Assembly (NCBI GenBank): GCA_963732365.1
Contig: CAVSZC010000005.1
Location: 1,302,001-1,366,000, forward strand
DNA length: 64,000 bases
Source: SR-FBR-E99 sp963732365
Lineage (GTDB): Bacteria > Bacteroidota > Bacteroidia > Bacteroidales > VadinHA17
Direction: 5' to 3'
Of the stretch, positions 49,910 to 58,966 are shown piece after piece. Numbering within the stretch: position 1 is the first letter of the stretch; each line of letters begins with the position of its first letter. Both the position numbers and the translations under genes were made by a program. Under the pieces are notes generated by a model, which was not told the DNA's origin, ran no database searches, and worked only from the letters and a program-made list of their open reading frames with translations.

Positions 49910-50824
49910 TCACAATCTGCTGTCGAGCCAGTGAATAATATTGAGCAAAAGCTGGTGGTTTCGTTTTGCATAGGGCGAATTCATTCCCACCCGGACCTGT
50001 TGCGGTCCTGCAAGCTGCGCAGTGAACATGGCAGCCTCGCCCGACATCACCACCCTCCCTTTGCCATACTCCCGGAAGGCCAGCTGCGACCAGCCGCTGA
50101 TGGGTTTGAATACTGTTTTTTCATTGAAGACCCATGCAGTATCGGAGAGCAGGAGCAGGTACCTGTCGTCGAAGGTCAGCACCGGGCTGGCTGCATCAGG
50201 TATGGTAAAGGCCTGGCCTGTGAATGAGAAGATGCTGTCGACCCTCTCATCAGCATCCCGGCCGCTGGTCAGAATATTTTTCGCCAGTGTGCCGTCAGCC
50301 CTGCAGAAGAGTGCCGGCCCGGCATGTGCGGTGTCAAGGGCGAAGCCGTCGGTGAAGCCAAAGCCGAACGCTGCCGCCATCCCCGCCGCCGCGCCTCCCA
50401 AAGGCATGTGATCAGCTATGAGGAAGAGTGATCCTCCTGCTTCAACCCATTGCTTCACCGTCTCCGTCTCATCCGGGGTGAAGGCAGAGTGCACGGGTTT
50501 GTACCAGCTCTCAACGTTATCCGGGTGGAGCGCATTGGATATCACGAGTATCCGCACTTTCGTGAGTTTCTTCTCTTCAAACTTGCCGGTGTATCCCTCT
50601 GTCCTGTACCCGTCACGCTCGAGGAGCCTGGCAAAGGGGAGGTAGCGGTCGCCGCGTGTGTTGAGGTTATTATGACCTTCGTCAATAAAGACAACCGGAC
50701 CCTTTCCGGCAGCATATGCAGGGTTCCCGATTACCGGGCTGTAAGTTGTGTCCGGCACCTGCTGCCCGCTGGCAAGCAGAGTACACAGAACCGAAACTGA
50801 AACAATTATGAGTGATCTTTTCAT
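49910..50824 (-). CDS. Exported DUF4350-type protein
   Basis: 304 residues with a signal peptide (LIIVSVSVLCTLLASGQ). The segments GPVVFIDEGHNNLN, VRILVISNALHPDN, ETVKQWVEAGGSLFLIADH and GKGRVVMSGEAAMFTAQL follow a glutamine-amidotransferase-like Rossmann fold as in DUF4350 and related trehalose-utilisation proteins, but a catalytic Cys is not evident. It probably binds rather than hydrolyses a ligand. It lies between phosphofructokinase and a DsrE-like gene, without a clear functional tie. Confidence 0.72.
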   Translation of the reverse strand: MKRSLIIVSVSVLCTLLASGQQVPDTTYSPVIGNPAYAAGKGPVVFIDEGHNNLNTRGDRYLPFARLLERDGYRTEGYTGKFEEKKLTKVRILVISNALHPDNVESWYKPVHSAFTPDETETVKQWVEAGGSLFLIADHMPLGGAAAGMAAAFGFGFTDGFALDTAHAGPALFCRADGTLAKNILTSGRDADERVDSIFSFTGQAFTIPDAASPVLTFDDRYLLLLSDTAWVFNEKTVFKPISGWSQLAFREYGKGRVVMSGEAAMFTAQLAGPQQVRVGMNSPYAKRNHQLLLNIIHWLDSRL

Positions 50825-50905
50825 AAGCTGTAATATATTTCTGATGATAATGCTACGGAAATAGAAAAGGGTTCGTGCCTGTTAAATTTCCCGGTGACTG
50901 TCGCC

Positions 50906-51331
50906 TCAGAAGCTGATCATCTTGTATCCCCGCTTGATATACTTTGTAAGCAGTCCCCCTGTCCCTCTCACATCTACAGAGCACACCTTAAGGTCATCGG
51001 TGACGCCGTACATGTTTGCGCAGACGACGCAGGCCTGAACAATCACACCGTCTTTCTGCAGCACGGCTATCCTGTCTTTCACCATCTGGTTCTCAGACAT
51101 CAGTCTCTCAGACGGACCCCAGGCAAGGAGTATCACCTCTTTGAACCAGCCGCGGCTCTTTGCATACCCTGTATACATCAGGCATGCTTTCTCAGCCACC
51201 TCGGGGTCGCCGCTCGACCACAGCACCACAAGGGTGTCAGCCGCAGTGGCGGGTATGGTGTCCTGTGCTTTCAGGGTATTGGTAAAGCCTATACAGACAA
51301 CCAATGCGATAAATAGAGTTCTCATTTTCAT
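50906..51331 (-). CDS. Exported DsrE-family protein
   Basis: 141 residues from the ATG 51331 (MKMRTLFIALVVCIGFTNTLKAQ, a signal peptide); codons upstream to 51406 are not protein-like. The core has VVLWSSGDPEVAEKACLMYT and ILLAWGPSERLM, then VQACVVCANMYGVTDDL, where the CVVC cysteines are in the position of DsrE/DsrF-like sulfur sites. The family handles sulfur transfer or acts as small thiol proteins; a periplasmic location is less common. It lies downstream of the DUF5916 gene on the same strand. Confidence 0.78.
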   Translation of the reverse strand: MKMRTLFIALVVCIGFTNTLKAQDTIPATAADTLVVLWSSGDPEVAEKACLMYTGYAKSRGWFKEVILLAWGPSERLMSENQMVKDRIAVLQKDGVIVQACVVCANMYGVTDDLKVCSVDVRGTGGLLTKYIKRGYKMISF

Positions 51332-51465
51332 TTTTCCCGGTTTTATTGACAATGTTTCACAGCCGGTCAGCGACTGCCTTCCAAAAATAGTATAATTATT
51401 CACCATCGCTTATTTACCTGCCGGTATATCAAATGGTAAGTTCAGTAGAACGCCGCATCTGTTTA

Positions 51466-53709
51466 TCACAGTGTGAACAGATATTGCAGCTTCACAAAAT
51501 ACTGGTGCCCGGTTGTCTGGTATGTATTACTTTCATCCAGGTTGTATTCAAGATAGTCCTGGGTCATGCCCGCACAGAACATAGTAAAGGCGTTGAACTT
51601 ATAACTCACCAGGGGATAGATATTGAATGAGTTGTCGAAGGTATTATACTCCCCGATGCCCCTGATAAAGAGCTTCTGTGTAAACTGGATGGTGGTCACA
51701 TTTCTGAAGATGTGGCCATTATAGAACTCATCACCGTTCGCAATGCTCTCCAGGCGCGCTGTTGACCATGAAAAGGATAATTTAAGCCATGAAGTCGGCT
51801 CAAGCGAGAGTTCGGTGTTTAAATTATAGCCCCTGCCCAGTTCAGGCACATCTGACCGCCTGATATATTTGCCGGCGGATCCGGAAAATGAAATATTGAC
51901 ACCCTTCACAGGGGTCGTCTCAGTCATGAACACTGACCTGTTGACCCCCTTGAAAAGCACATCCCTGAATCGCTCCTGGTTCACGGCCGTATATGTATAA
52001 AACAGTGTGGTCTGCCCGATCATACTGATTTGGACTCCCGGCTGAAAAACAAATTCCTTGAAGACGCCGTCGTAGTTGTATCCGAGCGTTGATGCGGCAT
52101 TCAGTCTTATTCTCTGTATGAATTTCTTGTTGATATGGAAGATATACCTGTGGCTCATGTAGCTGACTCTTCCGTTGACCTCTGGGAACATCCCGTTATA
52201 GGTCTGGTAGGTGGGGGAGAAGTTATTCTGAACAAGTGAGAAACCGTATTTTCTCCCTGCTCTGTTTAAGGCGAGGTGCATCCCCGTTCCGTAATATTCT
52301 TCGCCGTTAAAGGCAGCATCCTTTCCTGTTGAGCCGAATTCCCTGGTGTTATTGAACAGATCAGGATTGTTTATCTCCCTCGTGTGTGAAAGGAACAGCT
52401 CACCTGACCAGTACCAGTTTTTCCAGAACTTCAGGTTCCAGTCCAGCCCACCCAGGTAGTTGTGTGCCTCGGTGAAGTTCCTGTTAAGAAACAGTGCCCC
52501 GACAAAGTTCTCATTCTCCATATCGTACCTGATTCTTGCCACGCCTGCAACTGACCGTTCTTCAGTGGTAACAGTATTGCTCTCCTCCTCACCGGGAACA
52601 GTAACTGAAGTGTTCCTGTCGTCGGCAGCAAGTGCCAGGTATGAGAATCGCCCGGCCTTGCCGTTGATTTTTGTGGCGAACAGGGGGTTATTGATTGTCC
52701 TTGAATAGTACATCGGAGTCTGCAGAAGATCCATCCCTGACATGAAAAAGGGTCTCTTTTCAGGGTAATACAGGGCGAAGGTGGAGTTAACGGTGATCTG
52801 GCCGGCGTCAGATTCTATCTGGCTGAAATCGGGGTTTACAACAGCGTTTATTGTTGTATTAGGGCCCGGTGAATATGTAATGCCTCCGCCAACCCTGGCT
52901 GTTACTTTGCTCTGATCCATGGGTGAATCAGGATCTGCAACATCGCTTCTTTCACCCTTCTGTTCAAGCATGATGTAGGGGAGGATTGAAAGAGACTTTC
53001 CTGGTTTTATGCCTTCAAGGCCCTTCAGCACTCCTCCCTGTCCCAGCCACGACGGGTTATTCCTGTCGTTCATGGTCCATGACAGCAGGTACCGGCTGTC
53101 GCGTGGCATGCTCCTGCAGAGTGTGATAGTCCAGTCCTGTATTTCTGCGGAATTAAAGGAGAATACGCTGAACGGTATTGCCATTTCTGCTGTCCATCCC
53201 TCCTCATCGACCGATGCAGCCGAATGCCAGACCATATCGTACGACGGGTCCTCGTTACCTGAACCCATCATCATCAGGTCGCCCTGTATTCCGTATGGAT
53301 TAACAGCGAATTCAAGTCCTTTCTGGTAGTTGTTGTAGGTGTCTATCGATACAACCACAAAATCGTCATTGAACATTTTATCCCTGTCGGCAAGGTTGGC
53401 CCTGATAGCTGAAGGGAGAGAGTCAAAACACCTGAATCCGAAATAGATATAGTCATTGTTGTAAAGCACCAATGCTACGGTTTTCTGTTTTGCCGGCTGG
53501 TTTTCACCCGGCATGATCTCATAGTTAAGTTCAACAGGCATTGCCTGTAGCCATAGCGGGTCATCCATTTTGCCGGACAGGTTTATGCTCCTGTCTATTT
53601 TCACGGCCGGGAGGGAAGGTTTGGGAGTATCTGTAGTGCCGGCCACGGCACTTTTTGCTGTAACGACGACTGCCATCAACAGTGCTGCCGCAAGAAACAG
53701 TTTTTTCAT
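51466..53709 (-). CDS. DUF5916 outer-membrane barrel with CBM9-like N-terminal domain
   Basis: 747 residues with a signal peptide (LFLAAALLMAVVVTAKSAVA). Residues 35-220 resemble the carbohydrate-binding family 9 sandwich (DRSINLSGKMDDPLWLQAMP, VALVLYNNDYIYFGFRCFD, EMAIPFSVFSF). From 235 onward are beta-strands of a large outer-membrane barrel, with the DUF5916 marks TVNSTFALYYPEKRPFFMSG and VVNPDFSQIESDAGQ. The last residue region QYFVKLQYLFTL ends in an aromatic/Leu as in barrel proteins. Function is unknown; transport or surface display is possible. No SusCD genes are nearby. Confidence 0.88.
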   Translation of the reverse strand: MKKLFLAAALLMAVVVTAKSAVAGTTDTPKPSLPAVKIDRSINLSGKMDDPLWLQAMPVELNYEIMPGENQPAKQKTVALVLYNNDYIYFGFRCFDSLPSAIRANLADRDKMFNDDFVVVSIDTYNNYQKGLEFAVNPYGIQGDLMMMGSGNEDPSYDMVWHSAASVDEEGWTAEMAIPFSVFSFNSAEIQDWTITLCRSMPRDSRYLLSWTMNDRNNPSWLGQGGVLKGLEGIKPGKSLSILPYIMLEQKGERSDVADPDSPMDQSKVTARVGGGITYSPGPNTTINAVVNPDFSQIESDAGQITVNSTFALYYPEKRPFFMSGMDLLQTPMYYSRTINNPLFATKINGKAGRFSYLALAADDRNTSVTVPGEEESNTVTTEERSVAGVARIRYDMENENFVGALFLNRNFTEAHNYLGGLDWNLKFWKNWYWSGELFLSHTREINNPDLFNNTREFGSTGKDAAFNGEEYYGTGMHLALNRAGRKYGFSLVQNNFSPTYQTYNGMFPEVNGRVSYMSHRYIFHINKKFIQRIRLNAASTLGYNYDGVFKEFVFQPGVQISMIGQTTLFYTYTAVNQERFRDVLFKGVNRSVFMTETTPVKGVNISFSGSAGKYIRRSDVPELGRGYNLNTELSLEPTSWLKLSFSWSTARLESIANGDEFYNGHIFRNVTTIQFTQKLFIRGIGEYNTFDNSFNIYPLVSYKFNAFTMFCAGMTQDYLEYNLDESNTYQTTGHQYFVKLQYLFTL

Positions 53710-54185
53710 TCTCTCATGGTTAGGTTAACAGGCCTCATTGTCATCTGTCCGATAAGAAGAGGTCTCTATAATAAAGACAGGCAAATTTTCAAAACGCCGC
53801 TTAAAGAATTGTTAATGTGGTGTTAATGGCAGTCTTGCCCTGCTTCTGTCCTCAGCCGCCGGTTCGCTTCCAAAATAATCCAGGGCCGATCCTTATGATA
53901 GACATGTTTGTGAGCACAGATTTATGATGCCAGAGAGGGCCGAGCGTTAAGTCCCGACATGTTATGTCGGGATAGCGAGGAGCCAGATTGCAGGGGAGCA
54001 GTGGGTAGCCCCGGGTGCAACCCGGGGTAATGGCGCCACAGCGCCATACGCCGGTACGATGTTTCTGATCAGATGCCTGGTGATTCCTTCCGGTGTAATG
54101 CCAGAGCCTCGCACAGAGCCATTTCTCGCGACCAATTGTTGAGTATTAATCCGATTGCATATCCCGACCTGTTGTGCAGTCGTGC
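53710..54185. repeat. Repeat-rich spacer, copy 1 of a dispersed element
   Basis: Contains three inverted repeats: TCCCGACAT/ATGTCGGGA (53952-53972), CCCCGGGT/ACCCGGGG (54009-54027) and TGGCGC/GCGCCA (54031-54046). The region 54008-54122 recurs at 54931-55044. No gene is seen in the 476 bases. Confidence 0.8.
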
Positions 54186-54447
54186 TTATTTTTCCTGAGA
54201 AAGAATTGCGTCTATCTGTTGTTTATTATCAGGCAGGTGGTTGACCGCAACATCCCAGATAATTTCATAATCCACTCCGAAGTATTCATGCGAAACCCTG
54301 TTTCGCAGATAATACATTTCATTCCAGGGAACTTCAGTCTTTTTTAAAGCGCTTGAAGTCATAACCCTGAACATACTCAGCAATTCTGCTCATGGCGAGT
54401 TGCATATCTTCAGGATACATAATGTATGTACGTCCTTCTTTATTCAA
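54186..54447 (-). pseudogene. Decayed HepT-like HEPN toxin gene
   Basis: A frame starting at the TTG 54447 (LNKEGRTYIMYPEDMQLAMS, RIAEYVQGYDFKRF) matches the N terminus of HepT toxins but stops at about 54334. The C-terminal part, with the HEPN ribonuclease motif RNRVSHEYFGVDYEIIWDV, is open in another frame to 54186. The A-run near 54345 separates the frames. About 40 residues normally between these parts (the conserved AVIRNLEIIGEA helix) are missing. The product would be near 86 residues against the usual 110. The toxin is therefore probably inactive although the RNase motif survives. It directly follows the nucleotidyltransferase antitoxin gene. Confidence 0.72.
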
Positions 54448-54448
54448 A

Positions 54449-54739
54449 TCAAACGAAATTAACCTGTTTCAGAATACGGTCCTTGATCTGTCTTTTAAGG
54501 GCATTCCTTGTTGCAAGATCTATTTTACGTCCAAAAATGCCCTCCAGGTAGATCTCTAGAGAAAAGTATTTCCATCCAATAGGTTTTTCAAATTCAACAA
54601 GCAGATCTATATCACTCTCCTCAGAAAATGACTCATCTGTAAAAGAGCCGAAAAGACCTATTTCCCTGACAGCATAGTCTTTGTACAGCATTGGTTTAAG
54701 TTCTGCTAACTTGCTTAATATGTATTCTTTCGTAAGCAT
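54449..54739 (-). CDS. MntA-type nucleotidyltransferase antitoxin
   Basis: 96 residues, the size of minimal nucleotidyltransferases. The motif GLFGSFTDESFSEESDIDLL (GS-x10-DxD) and LVEFEKPIGWKYFSL are typical. In HEPN/MNT modules MntA modifies the HepT toxin with AMP and neutralises it. The active-site residues are intact, so this antitoxin could still function although its toxin partner is broken. The module lies next to a type III restriction island. Start is the ATG at 54739. Confidence 0.85.
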   Translation of the reverse strand: MLTKEYILSKLAELKPMLYKDYAVREIGLFGSFTDESFSEESDIDLLVEFEKPIGWKYFSLEIYLEGIFGRKIDLATRNALKRQIKDRILKQVNFV

Positions 54740-54788
54740 AATTCAAAGATAGTAAATTACTTTCTATCTGGATCTGGCATGCAGCAAA

Positions 54789-55044
54789 AGTTCGCGCGTC
54801 CCGTGGACACCCCTCCCACAGGGCCTGTGCCAGGACTACCGATCACCGAATACCTCTCTATGCTCTACGCTCTACGCTCTGTTCTCTGCTCCTTGCCCCA
54901 TGCCCCTTGCTCCATGCACCCTGCCTTCATATCGGGTGCAACCCGGGGTAATGGCGCCACAGCGCCATACGCCGGTCCGTTACAGCTGATCAGACACCGG
55001 GTGATGACCTCCGGCGTAAAGCCAGACCTTCGCACAGAGCCATC
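54789..55044. repeat. Dispersed compound repeat, copy 2
   Basis: It begins with AGTTCGCGC and the segment CCGTGGACACCCCTCCCACA to 54825. ACCGATC, CTACGCT and TTGCTCC heptamers fill 54836-54930, and 54931-55044 shares most of its sequence with 54008-54122. The element ends at the zinc-ribbon gene stop. Confidence 0.82.
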
Positions 55045-55047
55045 ACT

Positions 55048-55275
55048 CTAAGGATTAACTTTTCTGTAGATCTCCGTCTCGCATTCAAGGCATCTCCATG
55101 CAGGATCGTCTCCGGTGATGCAGCAGCCACCCAGGGCTATTCGTCCAGCCTTCAGGTCTGCCATCAGCTCTTTTGAGCCCATTGGCTCACCGTATAGGAT
55201 TCTGGCAATGCGTTCCGAACCGCATTCAGGGCATTTTGAGGGTTTGTTCCTTGAATCCTGTCTATTATTCATCAT
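55048..55275 (-). CDS. Small zinc-ribbon protein
   Basis: 75 residues. Two Cys pairs, CPECGS near the start and CLECE near the end, form a zinc ribbon. Between them are ERIARILYGEP, LKAGRIALGGCCITGDDPAW. I recognise this pattern (C-x2-C ... ILYG.P ... LGGC ... W.C..C) as a small family of unknown function found in many bacteria. The gene is flanked on both sides by the compound repeat copies 2 and 3. No operon partner. Confidence 0.78.
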   Translation of the reverse strand: MMNNRQDSRNKPSKCPECGSERIARILYGEPMGSKELMADLKAGRIALGGCCITGDDPAWRCLECETEIYRKVNP

Positions 55276-55590
55276 GATTTCTATGGTTCGTTAGGTTCGT
55301 AAAAGTCATTATCAGTATTCTCCTTATTCTTTATTTTTCGGCTTCAATTGCTTTCAATAAGTCAAATTAACATCCTCACTTTGCAGCCTATCTGCAATGT
55401 GAAGGATTTTTTATTTTTTCTGTTCATACTTGAGTAAACATGCTACCATTTCTTGTTCCTCATTAAGTGTCAGGGAATGATTGGCAGCGCTTTATTGTCT
55501 CCCGCGTTTGCTTTTACTGTCAACCGGAGATAATCAGTATACCTGGTACTGATGCATGTATACGAGCATTTTCTCCTCTGCCTCAGTACA
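55276..55590. other. AT-rich spacer
   Basis: 315 bases with no open frame of note, no tandem array and no recognised RNA. It is more AT-rich than the sequence to its left. Confidence 0.5.
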
Positions 55591-55780
55591 AGTTCGCGCC
55601 ACCCCCCCCGTGGACACCCCTCCCACAGGGCCACAGGCAAAGACTATACTGGTACTTTACCGATTACTGATCACCGATTACCGAATACCTTCTTCTACTC
55701 CATGCTCTACGCTCTGCGCCCTGCGCCTTTACGCCGGGTGATAACCTCCGGCGCAGAGTCGGGTCTTGATCAGAGCACCT
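55591..55780. repeat. Dispersed compound repeat, copy 3 (partial)
   Basis: AGTTCGCGC and the segment CGTGGACACCCCTCCCACA match copy 2. ACCGATTACTGATCACC heptamers and CTACGCT/CCCTGCG units follow, then 55731-55777 resembles the last third of copies 1 and 2 (CGCCGG ... CCGGCG inverted repeat). The GC palindrome block of the other copies is missing. Confidence 0.75.
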
Positions 55781-55834
55781 CATTTGAGTTACACTATTCT
55801 TTGATCTTACAGTAATTATCGGTATCTTAAGGTT

Positions 55835-55960
55835 ATGAAAAAGTTAAGAGTAGCAAAACCTGCTGAGATAGTTGACGGAATGCTCGTACTCAATCTGGAC
55901 AGCACCGAAGCCTCATCCGACTGGTTGCACTATGGCAGGCTCAAGGTCCTGGCGAAGTAC
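55835..55960 (+). pseudogene. Possible gene remnant at the island border
   Basis: From the ATG 55835 about 41 codons have coding character (MKKLRVAKPAEIVDGMLVLN then LDSTEASSDWLHYGRLKVLA). The sequence then turns abruptly AT-rich and the frame continues as an unlikely Phe-rich tail to 56035. This looks like the N-terminal end of a gene cut by insertion of the AT-rich block. The product is not recognised. Confidence 0.35.
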
Positions 55961-56137
55961 TTTTTTCTTTATGAGAGATTTTTCTTCTTATGTCAGACAC
56001 ATCGATTTAAGTTTAATCGAAATTTTCCATTTTAATCTTTATGGTTATTCAATACTTAGTTAGATTTTTAAATACCAGCAATAATACTATCCTGTTTTAT
56101 TAGAATTAGAATATTGCTTTGTATCATTTAAATTCGA

Positions 56138-58963
56138 TTAAAACAATTTCTCTGCCTTCAGATTGATATGATAAGTTTCCAACTTTTCCTTAAGTTCAGC
56201 AAAAGTTTTTGGAAGGGACTTTATTCCTTTGAAAAATTTATCTGGGACTTTTAAAAATCTCCATTCAACACCAGTATGCTTTGTCGCTATCTTACACCAG
56301 TTTTCTGTTTCAGCATCTTTGTACTGAACATTCTCATCTTCGAACCCCTTAGTCTCAATTATCCAATTAATGGTTCTTCCTTTTTTTATCTCTTGTTCTG
56401 CCAGAAAATCCGGGTAATACAATCCCTGACTTCCTTTCTTATTAAGATAGGGAACATTGAATTTGGTAAATGTTTCAGCTAAGGCTGCAAACTTTGTAAT
56501 ATCTTCTGCTGATTCCAGGAACTTTGCAAAGCCTTTTTCCAATTCATTGTAGACCGGAGTATAATTGAAGATAGTTTTCTTCAACTCTATATGATCCCGC
56601 TTCCAATAGAAGCCATCTAATTCCATTAAGCTGATCGGGTAGTTAGTGACTTTTACTTCTGACTTTACCTTAATATGGTCACCTAAAGCCTGTCCGATTA
56701 CAAGCGTTATATCGTTTCCAACTTTTGGGTTTGCAAGTGTTCGTCTGATAGCTAGTGAGTCTAAGTCAACCTCCCTTTCAAAAGCCCTGTATTTTATGTA
56801 TTGCTTTGTAATACGTAAAAGATCATTGAACTGGCAACTGAACTTTCCTTCCTTGATTATTTTGTTTGTCAGATTAGAAAGCAATTCCTGAATGGAAACA
56901 AATTCATCATCTTCGATGGTTATTTGCTTTGTCCCTACCTTTTTATCAGTTGTGGCTGTAACTAATGTAACTTCTATTCTTTTAAAATTTCCTTTTTCAT
57001 CTATAGTTCCTACTGCTCTTAATTTGGATGGATCAAATGTTGTAATTCCATCCATCTTCCGAGTAAATGATGCAGATAAAACAGGAATCTCAAAGTTGAA
57101 TCTCTCTCTTGTTTTTATTGGAGTGACAAATACACCAATGTTCGGATCTCTACGGGTAACACCTACTCCAACTCCTTCTACTTCCAATTGACGTACAAAG
57201 TCCTCAAACTTATCTGTTCCGATTATTTCTAATATTTGTGTGTAATCAGGACCCAGGTCTTTCATTAGTCGTAAACCTCTTCCAATTGACTGTTCAGGCA
57301 GGATATTCGCTTTTGAAGTAAACGGCCGTAATCCCAAAATGATGCTTACATTTTTTACATCCCATCCTTCTCTTAACATCAAAACTGATACCACTACTTT
57401 TACCCGGCTTTTTGGATCGTCAATCAATCTTGCCTGTTCACGTAGTAATTCCAGGTCCTTTTGGTTGGTTGTTAACTCACCATTATTTTTGGTATGAATC
57501 ACCATTACCTGGTCTTTTTTATTGAAACCTGTAAGACCTTTTATACCTTCAGCAATCTGATTTGCCTGTTTAGTATCCTCTGCCATTATGAAAAGTACAG
57601 GTTTTTGCCCCAAGTTTTTAAAGTAACAATCCCAATGTTCCTGATAACGCTTTAATGCAATTTGAATCCATACATTGTAAGCGTTGTAAGCATTAGTGAT
57701 CAGCCTGTTATCAGGGCTGGTTTTGTCGCTTTGGTGAACAATTAATGGTGTCTTTACAATTTTATCTTCTATTGCCTGTGCCAAAGGATAATCTGTAATA
57801 ATCCATGGGAAGTAAGTACCGTTCTGGTCTTTTGGTGTAGCAGTTAAATCAAAAAGAAGGGATAATCCTTTTTGTTTTCTTTCTAATAAGTTGTCGTGAA
57901 AGGAAATAATGCTTTTGTACCAGGCTAGTTCTTCATCATGAACGTGATGTGCTTCATCATTTATGACTAACAGATCATCATGCTTCATGATCCGGTCATA
58001 AAGACTTTCTAACCAAGAGGCCTGGCTGTCTTTCTTTGGTTTTTGACCCAGCATATTGCCAATTGGCCCAAGATCTTCTTCAGTTTCTGCTCTTGATTCG
58101 TAAATCTGATGAATGTTGGTCAGATAAAATGTTCCATCAGTGCTGGTTTTCACCTGGTCATCACGCATAATGAAACTCATATTCCAATCATATTTCCATT
58201 CATCAGGCACAAATGGAAAATGATAAAATATCTTTCCGTTTTCAAAATCAGTTTTTAACCGTTCATATACAATTACGTTTGGTGCAATAACCAATATGGT
58301 TTGACTTAAATCTGAATAATCTTCAAACTTTTTATGGAAGTATGACCAGACAGCCAGAAATGCCATAACGTTAGTCTTGCCAGAACCAGTTGCAGCTTTA
58401 GCACAATAACGTGTTAACCCAAGTGGAGGTAAATCCTGATTTGAAAGTAACCCGGTCTCAGGTACTACTCTTGATAAAATTCTTTTTGATTTTGCAGTGG
58501 AAAGAATCTCTTTCTTATTGCTAAACATGTCGTTTCCATAAGCCATAGCATCCATGTATCTCTCTGCTAAAAGTGCATTGTCCCTGATGCTTTTTACTTC
58601 ATATAGATAAATAGTTGTCTCTATTGCTTCTCTCTGTGCGAACCGGAAATGGAATATCTCATTATCCTTTATGTGATCCTGCTCAAACCAATAATTAAGT
58701 AAAGTCAACGATGTTCGCGATATACCCTTAGGTGTTTTGTATCCTGACTTTCTCCAGGCATCAACGTCGAGCCTGATGTTATTTGTAAGCAAAGTCTTCC
58801 CAGGTCTACGTGTGTTAACAACTCTGTAACCTCCTTTTCCGTCTTTTTCAAGGTAAGAAGTTGGAATTTCCCATGCATTGCGACCCTCAATCTCAGGAAT
58901 AGCTTGTTCTAAAGGAATAACAACCTTTTGCTCATCGATTATTTTTGCTTTTTTCATAGCCAT
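56138..58963 (-). CDS. Type III restriction enzyme, Res subunit
   Basis: 941 residues. The helicase part has CAKAATGSGKTNVMAFLAVW (Walker A), VINDEAHHVHDEE (DEAH box), FDLTATP, and SVLMLREGWDVKNVSIILGL with EQSIGRGLRLM as motif VI. Near the C terminus YYPDFLAE ... NWIIETKGFE forms the PD-(D/E)XK nuclease. Both activities look intact. The complex with Mod translocates or slides on DNA and cuts near unmethylated sites. It starts three bases after the mod stop and is the last gene of the operon. Its base composition is lower in GC than genes left of 53 kb, a sign of transfer. Confidence 0.95.
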   Translation of the reverse strand: MAMKKAKIIDEQKVVIPLEQAIPEIEGRNAWEIPTSYLEKDGKGGYRVVNTRRPGKTLLTNNIRLDVDAWRKSGYKTPKGISRTSLTLLNYWFEQDHIKDNEIFHFRFAQREAIETTIYLYEVKSIRDNALLAERYMDAMAYGNDMFSNKKEILSTAKSKRILSRVVPETGLLSNQDLPPLGLTRYCAKAATGSGKTNVMAFLAVWSYFHKKFEDYSDLSQTILVIAPNVIVYERLKTDFENGKIFYHFPFVPDEWKYDWNMSFIMRDDQVKTSTDGTFYLTNIHQIYESRAETEEDLGPIGNMLGQKPKKDSQASWLESLYDRIMKHDDLLVINDEAHHVHDEELAWYKSIISFHDNLLERKQKGLSLLFDLTATPKDQNGTYFPWIITDYPLAQAIEDKIVKTPLIVHQSDKTSPDNRLITNAYNAYNVWIQIALKRYQEHWDCYFKNLGQKPVLFIMAEDTKQANQIAEGIKGLTGFNKKDQVMVIHTKNNGELTTNQKDLELLREQARLIDDPKSRVKVVVSVLMLREGWDVKNVSIILGLRPFTSKANILPEQSIGRGLRLMKDLGPDYTQILEIIGTDKFEDFVRQLEVEGVGVGVTRRDPNIGVFVTPIKTRERFNFEIPVLSASFTRKMDGITTFDPSKLRAVGTIDEKGNFKRIEVTLVTATTDKKVGTKQITIEDDEFVSIQELLSNLTNKIIKEGKFSCQFNDLLRITKQYIKYRAFEREVDLDSLAIRRTLANPKVGNDITLVIGQALGDHIKVKSEVKVTNYPISLMELDGFYWKRDHIELKKTIFNYTPVYNELEKGFAKFLESAEDITKFAALAETFTKFNVPYLNKKGSQGLYYPDFLAEQEIKKGRTINWIIETKGFEDENVQYKDAETENWCKIATKHTGVEWRFLKVPDKFFKGIKSLPKTFAELKEKLETYHINLKAEKLF

Positions 58964-58966
58964 GGC

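Noticed and set aside
55552..55815. Short plus-strand ORFs in the repeat zone
   Set aside because: They read through the compound repeat (copy 3) and have no coding character.
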